Source: Lichenicola cladoniae
GTDB taxonomy: Bacteria; Pseudomonadota; Alphaproteobacteria; Acetobacterales; Acetobacteraceae
NCBI RefSeq assembly: GCF_013201075.1
Contig: NZ_CP053708.1
Location: forward strand, 549,001 to 613,000
Direction of reading: 5' to 3'
Length of the DNA stretch: 64,000 nucleotides
The position numbers and the translations under genes were made by a program. Below, piece by piece: positions 30,038 to 40,410 of this stretch (positions are counted from its first letter, which is position 1; every line of letters begins with the position of its first letter). Under the pieces are notes generated by a model, which searched no databases, was not told where the DNA came from, and was given only the letters and a program-made list of their open reading frames with translations.

Positions 30038-30940
30038 ATGACCGACCCACACGGCACCGACCTGGACGCCGGCCGATCGGGCCAGTTCACCATCGGCGGC
30101 GATCTGACAGTGACCCGGCTCGGCTTCGGCGCGATGCGTATTACCGGCCCGGGCATCTGGGGTCCGCCCGTGAACATCGAGGCTGCCAGGCAGACCCTTC
30201 GGCGCCTGGTCGAGCTCGGCGTCGACTTCATCGACACCGCCGACAGCTACGGTCCGTACGTGAGCGAGGATCTCATCGCCGAGGTTCTCAAGCCTTACAA
30301 GGGCCTCACGATCGCCACCAAGGGTGGCCTGACACGGCACGGGCCGAACATCTGGGCGCCGGTCGGCCGTCCCGAATATCTGCGCCAGTGCGTCCTGATG
30401 AGCCTGCGCCGCCTCGGGCTGGAGCGCATCGATCTGTGGCAGCTGCACCGCGTCGACGCCAAGGTGCCGCAGGACGAGCAGTTCGGTGCGATCGCCGAGA
30501 TGCAGCGCGAGGGGCTGATCCGCCATGTCGGACTGAGCGAGGTCTCGGTCGAGACCATGAAGGCCGCGGGACGCTTCTTTCCCGTGGTCAGCGTGCAGAA
30601 CCGGTTCAACCTGGTCGACCGCAAGAGCGAGGACGTGCTGGATTACTGTGAGCAGCAGGGCATCGGCTTCATCCCCTGGGCGCCGCTCGATGGCGGTGCG
30701 CTCGCTCGGGAAGGCTCGGCCCTGACCGACATCGCCCGCGATCGTGGTGTTGGACCCGGCCAGGTCGCGCTGGCCTGGATGCTGCGCCGGTCGCCGGTGA
30801 TGCTGCCGATCCCCGGCACCGGCAGCCCGGCGCATCTCGAGGAGAACGTCGCTGCCGCGGCACTCACCCTCAGCGACGAGGAGGCGGCGATCCTGGATCG
30901 CCAGGGTGCCCAGGCGTCGGCGAAAGCAGGCGGCCGGTAA
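30038..30940 (+). CDS. Aldo/keto reductase
   Basis: NADPH-dependent oxidoreductase of the AKR superfamily, 300 residues. The catalytic Asp and Tyr are in [14 protein letters not shown], the Lys in IATKGGL, and the His in LWQLHRVD. The C-terminal half has [18 protein letters not shown] and [13 protein letters not shown], the nucleotide-binding segments. ATG 30038 has CAGGAGA upstream. Substrate unknown. The adjoining SDR pseudogene and the fact that the frame is open upstream (to 29825) have no clear significance. Confidence 0.9.
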   Translation: MTDPHGTDLDAGRSGQFTIGGDLTVTRLGFGAMRITGPGIWGPPVNIEAARQTLRRLVELGVDFIDTADSYGPYVSEDLIAEVLKPYKGLTIATKGGLTRHGPNIWAPVGRPEYLRQCVLMSLRRLGLERIDLWQLHRVDAKVPQDEQFGAIAEMQREGLIRHVGLSEVSVETMKAAGRFFPVVSVQNRFNLVDRKSEDVLDYCEQQGIGFIPWAPLDGGALAREGSALTDIARDRGVGPGQVALAWMLRRSPVMLPIPGTGSPAHLEENVAAAALTLSDEEAAILDRQGAQASAKAGGR

Positions 30941-31028
30941 ACGTCGCCGGCGCCTGGCGTTTCAATAAGACGGTGAAGCCTTGGGGGAAGGGGCGACGGA
31001 CGCTTGCGCCGATGGTAAGGAACGCCGC

Positions 31029-33824
31029 ATGAGCGGCCCGTACGATCGTCCGACCCAACCCAGCCCCAACGCTGGACGTCCTGTTTTGGATGGTCGCACG
31101 CCGACGTCCTCAGATCCGCGGCCGGTGGGCCGTGGCCCCGGCGGCCCCGGGAGCCGGGGCCCTGGTGGCCGCGGACCCGGCGGGCCGGCGCCTCGGCGTC
31201 CGCGGTACCGGGTGGTGCGCAAGCTGGCCGGCGCATCGCTGGCTCTGTTGCTTTTGGTGGGCGGCACGTCGTCGCTGATCGTCTGGCGCAAATATGAGCT
31301 GCTGGTCGCCGACCTGCCGACCGTCGGCGTGCTGCGGAACTACCAGCCGCCGGTGATGAGCCGTATCTACTCCGGCGACGGCCGGGTGATTGCCGAGCTT
31401 GCCGCCGAGCGGCGCCTCTTTGTTCCCTACAGCGCGATTCCGGAGAAGGTGAAGGCGGCCTTCATCTCGACCGAGGACCAGAACTTCTACACCCATGGCG
31501 GCGTCGATCCGCTGGCTATCCTGCGGGCTGCGTTCACCGACCTGGAAATGATGCACAAGCGGCGTCCGCTCGGAGCCTCGACCATCACCCAGCAGGTCGC
31601 ACGGATCATGCTGCTCGGCTCCAACGCCCGCACCTTCGAGCGCAAGGCGAAGGAAGCGGTGCTCGCCATCCGGATCGAGCAGACGCTGTCCAAGGACCGC
31701 ATCCTCGAGATCTACCTGAACGAGATCTACCTGGGTGCAGGCGCTTACGGCATCACGGCCGCCGCCCAGACCTATTTCAACAAGCCGCTGGACCAGCTCG
31801 ACACCGCCGAAGCGGCCTTCCTGGGCGCGCTTCCGAAATCGCCGACCAACTACAACCCGTACCACTATCCGGATGCTGCCAAGGCCAGGCGCAACTTCGT
31901 GCTGGACCGCATGGCCGACACCCACTCGATCACCGTGGCCGATGCGGAGGCGGGGAAACTTGAGCCGCTCATCCCGACCGGCTTCACCCGGCCCGGTCCG
32001 GTCCCCGGCTCCGAATGGTTCTCCGAGGAGGTGCGACGCCAGCTGGTCGATCGCTACGGCCAGAACCAGACCATGCAGGGCGGGCTGGTGGTGCAGACCA
32101 GCCTCGACCCGAAACTGCAGGACGAGGCGACCCAGGACCTGCGCGGCGGCCTGATGAAATACGATCGCGCGCATGGCGGCTGGCGCGGCGCGGTGACGCA
32201 CCTGGAGGGCATCGGCAACATCCGGGCAAGCCGGCCACGCAAGGGACATCCCGACTCATCGCCCACGGTGAACTGGGAAACCGTGCTTGCGACCGTCGCC
32301 CGGCCCGCCGGCATGCTGCCGGAGTGGCGCATGGCGGTGGTGATCTCGCCCTCTCTCGGCACCGTCGGCTGGCTGGACGACGACGAGAGCGCCGCTGGCG
32401 GCCTCGGCGCGCCGCATAACGGCACGCTCAACGGCGACGACATGGCGTGGATGCGGACCTACAAGTCGATCAAGCCCGGCGACGTGCTGATGGTCGAACC
32501 GACGCGTACGGATACCGGCAAGCCCGGCTCGACTGTCAGGATCCGGCAGATCCCCCAGGTCGAGGGCGCGCTGGTGAGCATGGACCCGACGACCGGGCGG
32601 GTGCTGGCCCTGGTCGGTGGCTGGAGCTTCGAGAGCAGCCAGTTCAACCGCGCAACCCAGGCGCTGCGCCAGCCCGGGTCCTCGTTCAAGCCGATCGTCT
32701 ACCTGGCCGGCATGATGCAGGGCATCTCGCCCAGCCAGAAATTCGCCGACGCGCCCTACTCGAACGGCAACTGGCATCCGAACAACTACGAGATGACGTT
32801 TGGCGGCCCGACCTCGCTGCACGACGCACTGCGCAAGTCGCTCAACCTGGTGACGATCCGGCTGGCGGCGCATATCGGCATGAGCACCGTGGCCAAGCTG
32901 GCGATCGAGCTGCACGAGGTCGACGCGATGCCAAAGGTGCTGCCGGCGGCCCTGGGCGCCGTCGAAACCACCGTGCTGCGCGAATCCGGGGCGTATGCGT
33001 CGATCGCGTCGGGCGGCAAGGAAGTGCTGCCGAGCCTGATCGACGACGTGCAGGATCGCGATGGCCATGTGATCTGGCGTCCAGCCGGTCTCGGCGTGCA
33101 GGCCGGGTCGGACCCGAACCAGCCGCCGGTCCTGACCGACACACGCAAGCAGATCGCCGATCCGGCCTCGGCCTTCCAGGTCGTGCAGATGATGGAAGCG
33201 GTGCTGAAACCGGGCGGCACCGGACGGCAGGCGGGAGCGGGCATCGACAACCAGATCGCCGGCAAGACCGGCACGACGTCGGATTTCCGCGATGCCTGGT
33301 TTGCCGGCTTCGCGCCGAACCTGCTGACCGTTGTCTGGGTCGGCTACGACAATCCGCAAAGTCTCGGCGAGAAACAGGATGGCGACACCGTGGCCGGGCC
33401 GATCTGGAACCGGTTCATGAAGGCTGCCCTGGCCGACCGGCCGAAGGTCGACTTCCGCGTGCCGGACGGCGTGACGGTCATGCGCTACGGCGACACCATC
33501 GACGCGTTCAAGCCCGGGCAGGAGCCGGGCGCCAGTCGCAACCTGTTCGCCGCCAAGACGGTCGTCGAGGAGCTGGGCGCCGGCGATACCGGGGCCGAGA
33601 ACCTGCCGGATGCCGAGTCCGACATGGGCAACGGGGCCAGCCTTGCGCCGATCGGTCCGGGCGCCTCGCTCGACGATACCGGCCGCGAGCTCGGGTCGCC
33701 TGCAAACCCGGCGCAGCCCGGCGTCACGCCGGCGGGCCAGCCCGGCGTCCTGGCGGCAGGATCGCCCAACAAGGCTGCGGCGGCCGCCAGCGGGGGTGAC
33801 ATCGGCATGGGCGGCTTGTATTGA
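31029..33824 (+). CDS. Class A penicillin-binding protein (PBP1A family)
   Basis: Bifunctional peptidoglycan synthase, about 931 residues. A Gly/Pro/Arg-rich cytoplasmic N-terminus precedes a single transmembrane anchor (SLALLLLVGGTSSLIVW). The GT51 transglycosylase domain has the catalytic Glu149 in TEDQNFYTHGG. The transpeptidase domain has the SxxK motif S551-S-F-K554, SLN at 604-606 and KTGTT from Lys746. The C-terminus is a long Gly/Ala/Pro-rich tail. AAGGA lies seven bases before ATG 31029; TTG 30981 in frame is less likely. It precedes prfB by 59 bases. Confidence 0.95.
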   Translation: MSGPYDRPTQPSPNAGRPVLDGRTPTSSDPRPVGRGPGGPGSRGPGGRGPGGPAPRRPRYRVVRKLAGASLALLLLVGGTSSLIVWRKYELLVADLPTVGVLRNYQPPVMSRIYSGDGRVIAELAAERRLFVPYSAIPEKVKAAFISTEDQNFYTHGGVDPLAILRAAFTDLEMMHKRRPLGASTITQQVARIMLLGSNARTFERKAKEAVLAIRIEQTLSKDRILEIYLNEIYLGAGAYGITAAAQTYFNKPLDQLDTAEAAFLGALPKSPTNYNPYHYPDAAKARRNFVLDRMADTHSITVADAEAGKLEPLIPTGFTRPGPVPGSEWFSEEVRRQLVDRYGQNQTMQGGLVVQTSLDPKLQDEATQDLRGGLMKYDRAHGGWRGAVTHLEGIGNIRASRPRKGHPDSSPTVNWETVLATVARPAGMLPEWRMAVVISPSLGTVGWLDDDESAAGGLGAPHNGTLNGDDMAWMRTYKSIKPGDVLMVEPTRTDTGKPGSTVRIRQIPQVEGALVSMDPTTGRVLALVGGWSFESSQFNRATQALRQPGSSFKPIVYLAGMMQGISPSQKFADAPYSNGNWHPNNYEMTFGGPTSLHDALRKSLNLVTIRLAAHIGMSTVAKLAIELHEVDAMPKVLPAALGAVETTVLRESGAYASIASGGKEVLPSLIDDVQDRDGHVIWRPAGLGVQAGSDPNQPPVLTDTRKQIADPASAFQVVQMMEAVLKPGGTGRQAGAGIDNQIAGKTGTTSDFRDAWFAGFAPNLLTVVWVGYDNPQSLGEKQDGDTVAGPIWNRFMKAALADRPKVDFRVPDGVTVMRYGDTIDAFKPGQEPGASRNLFAAKTVVEELGAGDTGAENLPDAESDMGNGASLAPIGPGASLDDTGRELGSPANPAQPGVTPAGQPGVLAAGSPNKAAAAASGGDIGMGGLY

Positions 33825-33883
33825 GCCTGCCCGCCGTTTCCGAGTTTGCAGCCTAACGCCGCCAAGACATCTGGATCAGTGCC

Positions 33884-35015
33884 ATGTCCGCCGAGATCGA
33901 AGCCCTCAACGAACAGATCAAGCAGTCGGTCGCGCTGCTGAGGAGGCATCTTTGACTGGGATGTTGCCCTCGACCGCCTCGCGGACCTGAATAACCGGGT
34001 CGAAGATCCCGACCTCTGGAACGATGCCGCCGCGGCGCAGGAGCTGATGCGCGAGCGCACCACCCTTGCCGGGCGGATGGAGGGCGTGCAGCGTCTCGAG
34101 ACCGAGGTACGCGACGCCATGGACCTGGCCGAGATGGCCGAGGCCGAGGGCGACCAGGCGATGGTGGCCGATGCGATCGCCAGCCTGAAGGCGTCCGCGG
34201 CCGATGCCAAGCGTCGTGAACTGGAAAGCCTGCTGTCGGGTGAAGCCGATTTCAACGACGCCTTCATCGAGGTCAATGCCGGTGCCGGCGGCACCGAGGC
34301 CCAGGATTGGGCCGAGATGCTGCTGCGCATGTACTCCAGGTGGGCCGAACAGCACGGCTACAAGATCCAGCTGATGGAAAGCTCCGAGGGCGAGCAGGCC
34401 GGGCTGAAATCGGCAACGATGCAGGTTACCGGGCCGAACGCCTATGGCTGGCTCAAGACCGAGGCCGGGGTGCACCGCCTGGTCCGGATCAGCCCGTTCG
34501 ACTCCGCGGCGCGGCGGCAGACCTCGTTCGCCAGCGTCTGGGTCTACCCGGTGGTCGATGACACCATCGAGATCGAGATCAACGACGCGGATCTGAAGGT
34601 GGACACCTTCCGCGCCTCGGGCGCCGGTGGCCAGCACGTCAACAAGACCGAGTCGGCGATCCGTATCACCCACATCCCGTCCGGCATCGTCGTTGCCTGC
34701 CAGACCGACCGTTCGCAGCACCGCAACCGTGCGACCGCGATGGGAATGCTCAAGGCGCGCATGTACGAGGCCGAACTCCAGAAACGCGAAGCGGCGGCCG
34801 CCATAACCGAGGCCGGCAAGACCGAGATCGGCTGGGGACACCAGATCCGCTCCTACGTCCTGGCGCCCTACCAGATGGTGAAGGACCTCCGTACCGGGGT
34901 CGAGAAGGGCAATCCGGACGCCGTTCTGGATGGCGGTCTTGACGACTTCATGGCGGCCTCGCTTGCTGCAAGGGTGAGTGCAACGCGCAGCGAGGCAAGT
35001 GCTTCGGCACAATAA
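33884..35015 (+). CDS. prfB: Peptide chain release factor 2, programmed +1 frameshift
   Basis: RF2 releases peptides at UGA and UAA. Translation starts at ATG 33884 and meets an in-frame TGA after 23 codons (33953-33955), in the canonical context AGGAGG-CAT-CTT-TGA-C; a +1 shift at CTT lets synthesis continue as DWDVALDRL to 35015, giving 376 residues. The internal Shine-Dalgarno-like AGGAGG (33941-33946) is the stimulator. The GGQ motif is at residues 248-250 and the stop-recognition motif SPF is in RISPFDSAARR. The shift makes RF2 level self-regulating. Confidence 0.97.
33941..33956 (+). promoter_or_regulatory. prfB recoding site (+1 frameshift)
   Basis: AGGAGG (Shine-Dalgarno-like), a three-base spacer CAT, the slippery codon CTT and the UGA stop followed by C: all elements of the known autoregulatory RF2 frameshift site. 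Confidence 0.95.
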
Positions 35016-35477
35016 AGGTCCGCACGTCACACACCACCGGCAGCGATACATCGACGGGTCTGCAGCCTGAATCGACCGGACTACGCGGAGTTGATGTCTC
35101 CGGAAGAGACCGTGGATGATTATTTATTAGACGCGTGGACGATATTTCAGGCGTCCAATCACGGCGCACGCTGCCCAAGACATGTGCATGGAGCGGAGAA
35201 TGCCGCCCGCATCAACAGCTTCGGGGTCGCGTGTCCGTGGTGCGTCGCACAAAAACACGGCAGCCTAAAATTTGGGCATTCCTGACCAAAATGCACTGAG
35301 AACAGCCTTGTTCGAATGGCTGGACAACGTTCTTGACATGACACTCGGGGGAACCGTTTCTAGGCCCCGAAAGACACGTCCGACGGGTGTTCACCGACCG
35401 CGTGGCTGCATGCGTGCCGGCAGAACGTGCGCAGGCATGGCGAAAGATCGTCCCTCGGGGACGGAGGAGTTTGCGGA
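35016..35477. other. Intergenic region before the TonB operon
   Basis: About 460 bases with no recognised gene; short open frames here have no family features. TTGACA at 35333-35338 could be a -35 element for the tonB operon, but a convincing -10 hexamer is not visible. No Fur-box-like sequence was seen. Confidence 0.4.
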
Positions 35478-36134
<657 letters not shown>

Positions 36135-36228
36135 ATCCGGGGTGCAGAACCCGACCGATACCCTTCAGCGCCGCCTTGCGCCGGTGTGGGCCAATCCCGC
36201 CCCCCGGCCGTCACTAAAGGAACTCTTG

Positions 36229-37320
36229 ATGACCAGACTGCATCGCCTTCCCGTTCTTGCAGCCCCGGCCCTGGCGATGGCTTTGGGTATGGCGGCACCC
36301 GCGTTCGCCACCTCCGCCTACGCCCAGACCACCCCGCCCGCAGCCGATGCGCCGGCGGCGACTCCCGCACCGGTCGCGGCACCCGATGCCGCGGCGACCC
36401 CGCCCGCGGCGGTTGCCCCCGGTGCCGCACCGGCTGCTCCCGGAGCGGCACCCGACGCTGCCGCGACCGCAGCGCCCGGCACAGCCCCTGCCGTCTCGCC
36501 GACCGCCCCTGGCGCGCCCGGCTCGCCGGATGCGGCGGCCACTCCCGCCCCCGCAGCCGGCGCGGTTGCGGAAGCACCGGTCAAGACCGCAGTCGTCGAG
36601 AACCCGTATGGACTGAACGCGCTCTGGAACGGCGGTGATTTCATCTCCCGTTCGGTACTCATCATCCTGACGATCATGTCGCTTGGCACTTGGTACATCA
36701 TGATCACCAAGTATTTCGAGCAGGCGCGCCTGTTCAGCGCCAGCCGCATCGCGTCGAAGGAATTCTGGACCAAGCCGACCGTCCGCGATGGCGCGCAGTC
36801 TCTCAAGGAGACCTCGCCGTTCCGATACATCGCCGATACCGGCATTTCCGCGACCGAGCATCATGAAGGCACGCTCACCGAGAGCATCGACCTGAACGAG
36901 TGGGTCACCATGTCGATCCAGCGTGCGGTCGAGACCATCCAGTCGCGCCTGCAAGGCGGCCTGGCCTTCCTCGCCACCGTCGGCTCGACCGCTCCGTTTG
37001 TCGGATTGTTCGGCACGGTCTGGGGCATCTATCATGCGCTGACCGCCATCGGCATCGCCGGACAGGCTTCGATCGACAAGGTCGCCGGCCCGGTCGGCGA
37101 GGCGCTGATCATGACCGCGATCGGTCTGGCCACCGCCGTCCCCGCCGTGCTCGGCTACAACTGGCTGGTTCGTCGCAACAAGGGCGCGGTCGAGCGGGTT
37201 CGCAACTTCTCGTCGGATCTTCATTCGATCCTGCTGGGCGGCGTGCGCGTCGGCAGCCAGTCCACCGCAGTGCCGGCCGTGTCCAACACGGTGACGTCCG
37301 GCGTGACCCGGGTCGCCTGA
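36229..37320 (+). CDS. exbB: ExbB/TolQ/MotA-family proton channel protein with Ala/Pro-rich extension
   Basis: Inner-membrane motor subunit of the TonB system, 363 residues. After a signal-like N-terminus there is an unusual Ala/Pro-rich periplasmic segment (about residues 30-120), then the usual ExbB core: transmembrane helix SVLIILTIMSLGTWYIM, a cytoplasmic domain, and the two conserved helices in GLAFLATVGSTAPFVGLFGTVWGI and MTAIGLATAVPAVLGYN. The start is ATG 36229 after AAAGGA. The exbD gene follows after three bases. Confidence 0.95.
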   Translation: MTRLHRLPVLAAPALAMALGMAAPAFATSAYAQTTPPAADAPAATPAPVAAPDAAATPPAAVAPGAAPAAPGAAPDAAATAAPGTAPAVSPTAPGAPGSPDAAATPAPAAGAVAEAPVKTAVVENPYGLNALWNGGDFISRSVLIILTIMSLGTWYIMITKYFEQARLFSASRIASKEFWTKPTVRDGAQSLKETSPFRYIADTGISATEHHEGTLTESIDLNEWVTMSIQRAVETIQSRLQGGLAFLATVGSTAPFVGLFGTVWGIYHALTAIGIAGQASIDKVAGPVGEALIMTAIGLATAVPAVLGYNWLVRRNKGAVERVRNFSSDLHSILLGGVRVGSQSTAVPAVSNTVTSGVTRVA

Positions 37321-37323
37321 TCC

Positions 37324-37752
37324 ATGAGCATGAATGTCGGGTCGCCGGACGACGAGGACGAGGTCGTTTCGGCAATCAACACCACGCCGCTGGTCGACGT
37401 GATGTTGGTGCTGCTGATCATCTTCCTGATCACCATTCCGGTGGTCACCCACACGGTGAAAGTCAGCCTGCCGAAGGACGCCAACCAGGAGGCCCAGACC
37501 AAGCCCGAGAACGTCACCATCGCGGTGAACGAGCAGGGCACGATCTTCTGGGATTCGACCCCGCTTACCGGCACCAAGGATCTTCTCCACCGTCTCGAGG
37601 CAGTGGCGGTGAAGAAGCCGCAGCCCGAGGTGCAGATCCGTGGCGATGCGATGTCGCGTTACGAAAGCGTCGGCAAGGTCGTGTTTGCGTGCCAGCAGGC
37701 CGGTATCTCGAAGGTCGGCTTCATTACCCAGCCTCCGCCGCACGGCGGCTGA
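37324..37752 (+). CDS. exbD: ExbD biopolymer transport protein, first copy
   Basis: Single-pass inner-membrane motor subunit (142 residues). The helix region INTTPLVDVMLVLLIIFLI carries the essential protonatable Asp; a periplasmic domain follows. It lies directly behind exbB and 130 bases before a second exbD-like gene. Confidence 0.95.
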   Translation: MSMNVGSPDDEDEVVSAINTTPLVDVMLVLLIIFLITIPVVTHTVKVSLPKDANQEAQTKPENVTIAVNEQGTIFWDSTPLTGTKDLLHRLEAVAVKKPQPEVQIRGDAMSRYESVGKVVFACQQAGISKVGFITQPPPHGG

Positions 37753-37882
37753 ACCAGCACGATAAGGCCGGCCGGGGTGCTCCGCAGCCTGGCCGTCTTG
37801 TCATGCTTCCCATCATCCGCAAGCTGTCATCGGGCAACGAGCCTGGTCCGCAGCAGCGAACGCCAGTCAGGGACCAACCGCC

Positions 37883-38320
37883 ATGTCGATGAATGTCGGA
37901 TCCGAGAATTCCAGTGGTGATCCGGACGTCATTGTAGACGTCAACACCACGCCGCTGATCGACGTGATGCTGGTGCTGCTGATCATGCTGATCATCACCA
38001 TCCCGATCCAGACGCACGCGGTGAAGCTCGACCTGCCGCAGGGCAACCCGCCACCGCCGCTGACGCCACCGACCGTGGTGACGATCGACGTCGATTTCGA
38101 TGGGCAGATTGCCTGGAACGGCCAGCCGATGACGAACGAGGCCGACCTGGTCTCCCACTTCCAGAGTGCGGCAGCCTTGCCGGATCAGCCGGAAATCCAT
38201 CTCCGCCCGAACAAGCTCGCCAATTATAAATATGTCGCCCACGTTCTGGCCGATGCGCAGCGCCTCGGCATGACCAAGCTCGGCATCGTCGGCAACGAAC
38301 AGTTCATCGGACAAGATTGA
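37883..38320 (+). CDS. exbD: ExbD biopolymer transport protein, second copy
   Basis: A distinct ExbD paralogue of 145 residues with the same signature (VNTTPLIDVMLVLLIMLII) but a divergent periplasmic part (LPQGNPPPPLTPPTVVTIDVDF). The shared start MSMNVGS shows descent from a tandem duplication. The next gene starts four bases after its stop. A motor built from mixed ExbD subunits, or two alternative motors, is possible. Confidence 0.95.
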   Translation: MSMNVGSENSSGDPDVIVDVNTTPLIDVMLVLLIMLIITIPIQTHAVKLDLPQGNPPPPLTPPTVVTIDVDFDGQIAWNGQPMTNEADLVSHFQSAAALPDQPEIHLRPNKLANYKYVAHVLADAQRLGMTKLGIVGNEQFIGQD

Positions 38321-38324
38321 TCAC

Positions 38325-39590
38325 ATGAAGGTTCGCCTCCTTACCGCCGGCCTGCTCACCGGGCTGCTTTCCGGTTCTGCTCTCGCAGGCGTCGCCGGCT
38401 TCGCCACGTCCGTTATGATGCCGGGTACCGCCCAGGCCGAGGCCCAGGAGGCGCTCCGTCCTGCCGTCGGCAAGCCGCTGCAGCAGGCACAGGCCGCGTT
38501 GCGCAAGAAGGCATTTCCGCAGGCGATGGCCGCCGTCAATGCCGCCGATGCCGTCAGTGGCAAGAGCGCCTACGAGAGCTACGTCATTGCGCAGATGCGC
38601 GCCGCCGTGGCGCAGTCCTCCGGCAATGCCACGGAGTCGATCGCAGCAGACGATGTGCTGATCGCGTCGTCGCGCACGCCGGGACCGGAGAAGGTCAGGC
38701 TGCTGATGGCGGAAGCCGGTCTTGCCTATACCGCGCATGATTATCCGCGTTCGATTACCGCGCTGCAGCGCTACTTCAAGGCGGGAGGCACCGATGCGTC
38801 CATGCAGACGCTGCTGATCCAGGCCTACTACCTGCAGAAGGACTACCCGAACGCCGCCAAAGCGCAGGCCAGTCAGATCGCCGCCGAGGTAAAAGCCGGT
38901 CAGAAGCCGGCCGAGAACCAGCTTAACCTGCTCGCCGCCGTGCAGCAGCAGAGCAACGACCTCGACGGCTTCAACGCCACCATGGTGAAGCTCGTCCAGT
39001 ATTATCCCAAGCCGCAATACTGGGCCCAGCTGGTGCATGGGCTGCGCACCAACCCCAACATTCCCGAACGCCTGCTTTACGATGTGGACCGGATCAGGCT
39101 CGCCGTCGGCCTGCTGACCTCCACCGCCGACCTGATGGACATGACCGAGCTTGCGGTGCAGGCGGGCTACCCGGCCCTGGCGCAGCAGGTGATGGCATTC
39201 GGTTACGCCGGCGGCGGCCTGGGCAAGGATGCCGGGGCAGCGCGCGAGGCGCGCCTGAAGGCGCTGGTCGACCAGACAGCGGCGGCCAAGAAAGCCAGCC
39301 TGCCCACCGACGAGAAGGCGGCACAGGCCGCGTCCAGCGGCGATGCGCTGCTGGCGGTCGGCTACAACTACGTCTCGTTCGGTCAGGCCGACCATGGGCT
39401 GGCGCTGATGCAGGCCGGGATCGCGCGCGGCAAGCTGGTGTCGGAGGACGATGCCAAGCTGCATCTGGGCCTGGCCTACATGGATGCAGGCCGGAAGCCC
39501 GACGCGATCAAGGTGCTCAAGACGGTCGGTGGCACCGATGGCGCCGCCCAGCTGGCCGAGCTCTGGATCCTGCAGATCGGCAAGAAATAG
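38325..39590 (+). CDS. Exported TPR-like protein of the TonB operon
   Basis: 421-residue protein with a signal peptide (LLTAGLLTGLLSGSALAG) and an Ala-rich all-helical body with TPR-like repeats (AYTAHDYPRSITALQRYFKAG, AYYLQKDYPNAAKAQ, GLAYMDAGRKPDAIKVL). Its position four bases behind exbD implies co-translation with the TonB motor. TPR proteins accompany some Vibrio TonB2-type systems, which supports a periplasmic accessory role, but no specific function can be assigned. Confidence 0.75.
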   Translation: MKVRLLTAGLLTGLLSGSALAGVAGFATSVMMPGTAQAEAQEALRPAVGKPLQQAQAALRKKAFPQAMAAVNAADAVSGKSAYESYVIAQMRAAVAQSSGNATESIAADDVLIASSRTPGPEKVRLLMAEAGLAYTAHDYPRSITALQRYFKAGGTDASMQTLLIQAYYLQKDYPNAAKAQASQIAAEVKAGQKPAENQLNLLAAVQQQSNDLDGFNATMVKLVQYYPKPQYWAQLVHGLRTNPNIPERLLYDVDRIRLAVGLLTSTADLMDMTELAVQAGYPALAQQVMAFGYAGGGLGKDAGAAREARLKALVDQTAAAKKASLPTDEKAAQAASSGDALLAVGYNYVSFGQADHGLALMQAGIARGKLVSEDDAKLHLGLAYMDAGRKPDAIKVLKTVGGTDGAAQLAELWILQIGKK

Positions 39591-39633
39591 CCACCTGCCG
39601 GATCGCTGCTTCAAGACATATTTTGAAATCGCC

Positions 39634-39658
39634 ATGATGCCCCGAACCGGGGCATCAT
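39634..39658. terminator. Perfect 11-bp stem-loop between TonB operon and response regulator
   Basis: ATGATGCCCCG, loop AAC, CGGGGCATCAT form a perfect 11-bp hairpin 44 bases after the TPR gene. No T-run follows. It ends eight bases before the response-regulator ATG, so it may act as a terminator, an operator or a translational control hairpin. Confidence 0.5.
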
Positions 39659-39666
39659 GAGCATCG

Positions 39667-40392
39667 ATGTCTGATCACGATCCTCTCCCCCGAATCCTCG
39701 TCGTCGAGGATGATCCGGGCATGCGCATGTTGATCCTGCGTGTGCTGCAGTCCAACGGCTACGCCGTACGCGGTGCGCAGGATGGCCGCGAGATGTGGGA
39801 GGCGTTCGGCGCATCGCCGTTCGACCTGGTCATTCTCGACGTGATGCTGCCCGGAACCAACGGCCTCGACCTCTGCCGCGACCTCCGTGCCACGAGCCAG
39901 GTGCCCGTCATCATGGTCAGCGCCCGCGGCGAGGAACTCGATCGCGTGCTCGGCCTCGAGCTCGGTGCCGACGATTACGTCGCCAAGCCGTTCGGCCAGA
40001 AGGAGCTGCTCGCCCGGGTGAGGGCGGTGCTCCGCCGGGGAGTGCCCGCCGGGGTACGTGCCGGGGTCGAGCCGCGTCGCGAGATGTTCCGGTTTGCCGG
40101 CTGGAGCCTGGATCTGCGCCGGCGCGAGCTGAGCGATCCCGAAGGTGCCGCGGTGGAATTGTCCGGCGCCGAACATGATCTGCTGGCAAGCTTCCTCGAG
40201 AACCCGCAGCGGGTGATCGGTCGCGACCGGCTGCTGGAGCTGTCCCGGACCCGGCTGGGCGATGTCTCCGACCGGAGCGTGGATGTTCTGGTGAGCCGGC
40301 TCCGACGCAAGCTGGGCGTGGAATCCGATGCCCTGATCCGGACCGTGCGCGGGCTCGGCTACATTTTTACCGCCGCCGTCGAACGCGTCTGA
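39667..40392 (+). CDS. OmpR-family response regulator
   Basis: DNA-binding response regulator of 241 residues. The receiver domain has the acidic pair E14-D15-D16, phospho-acceptor D58 (LVILDVMLPG) and Lys in AKPFGQKELL. The C-terminal winged-helix domain includes VIGRDRLLELSRTR and SVDVLVSRLRRKLG. No clear ribosome site is visible because the hairpin above abuts the start codon. The histidine kinase follows after 18 bases. Confidence 0.95.
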   Translation: MSDHDPLPRILVVEDDPGMRMLILRVLQSNGYAVRGAQDGREMWEAFGASPFDLVILDVMLPGTNGLDLCRDLRATSQVPVIMVSARGEELDRVLGLELGADDYVAKPFGQKELLARVRAVLRRGVPAGVRAGVEPRREMFRFAGWSLDLRRRELSDPEGAAVELSGAEHDLLASFLENPQRVIGRDRLLELSRTRLGDVSDRSVDVLVSRLRRKLGVESDALIRTVRGLGYIFTAAVERV

Positions 40393-40410
40393 CGCGGCGT
40401 CGCGATCGAC

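Noticed and set aside
31100-31215. G/C tandem-repeat-like stretch at the PBP start
   Set aside because: It encodes a Gly/Pro/Arg-rich cytoplasmic tail in frame, so it is explained as low-complexity coding sequence.
35091-35285. 64-residue ORF between prfB and tonB with two Cys
   Set aside because: No ribosome site, no recognised family and poor codon choice; too weak to call.
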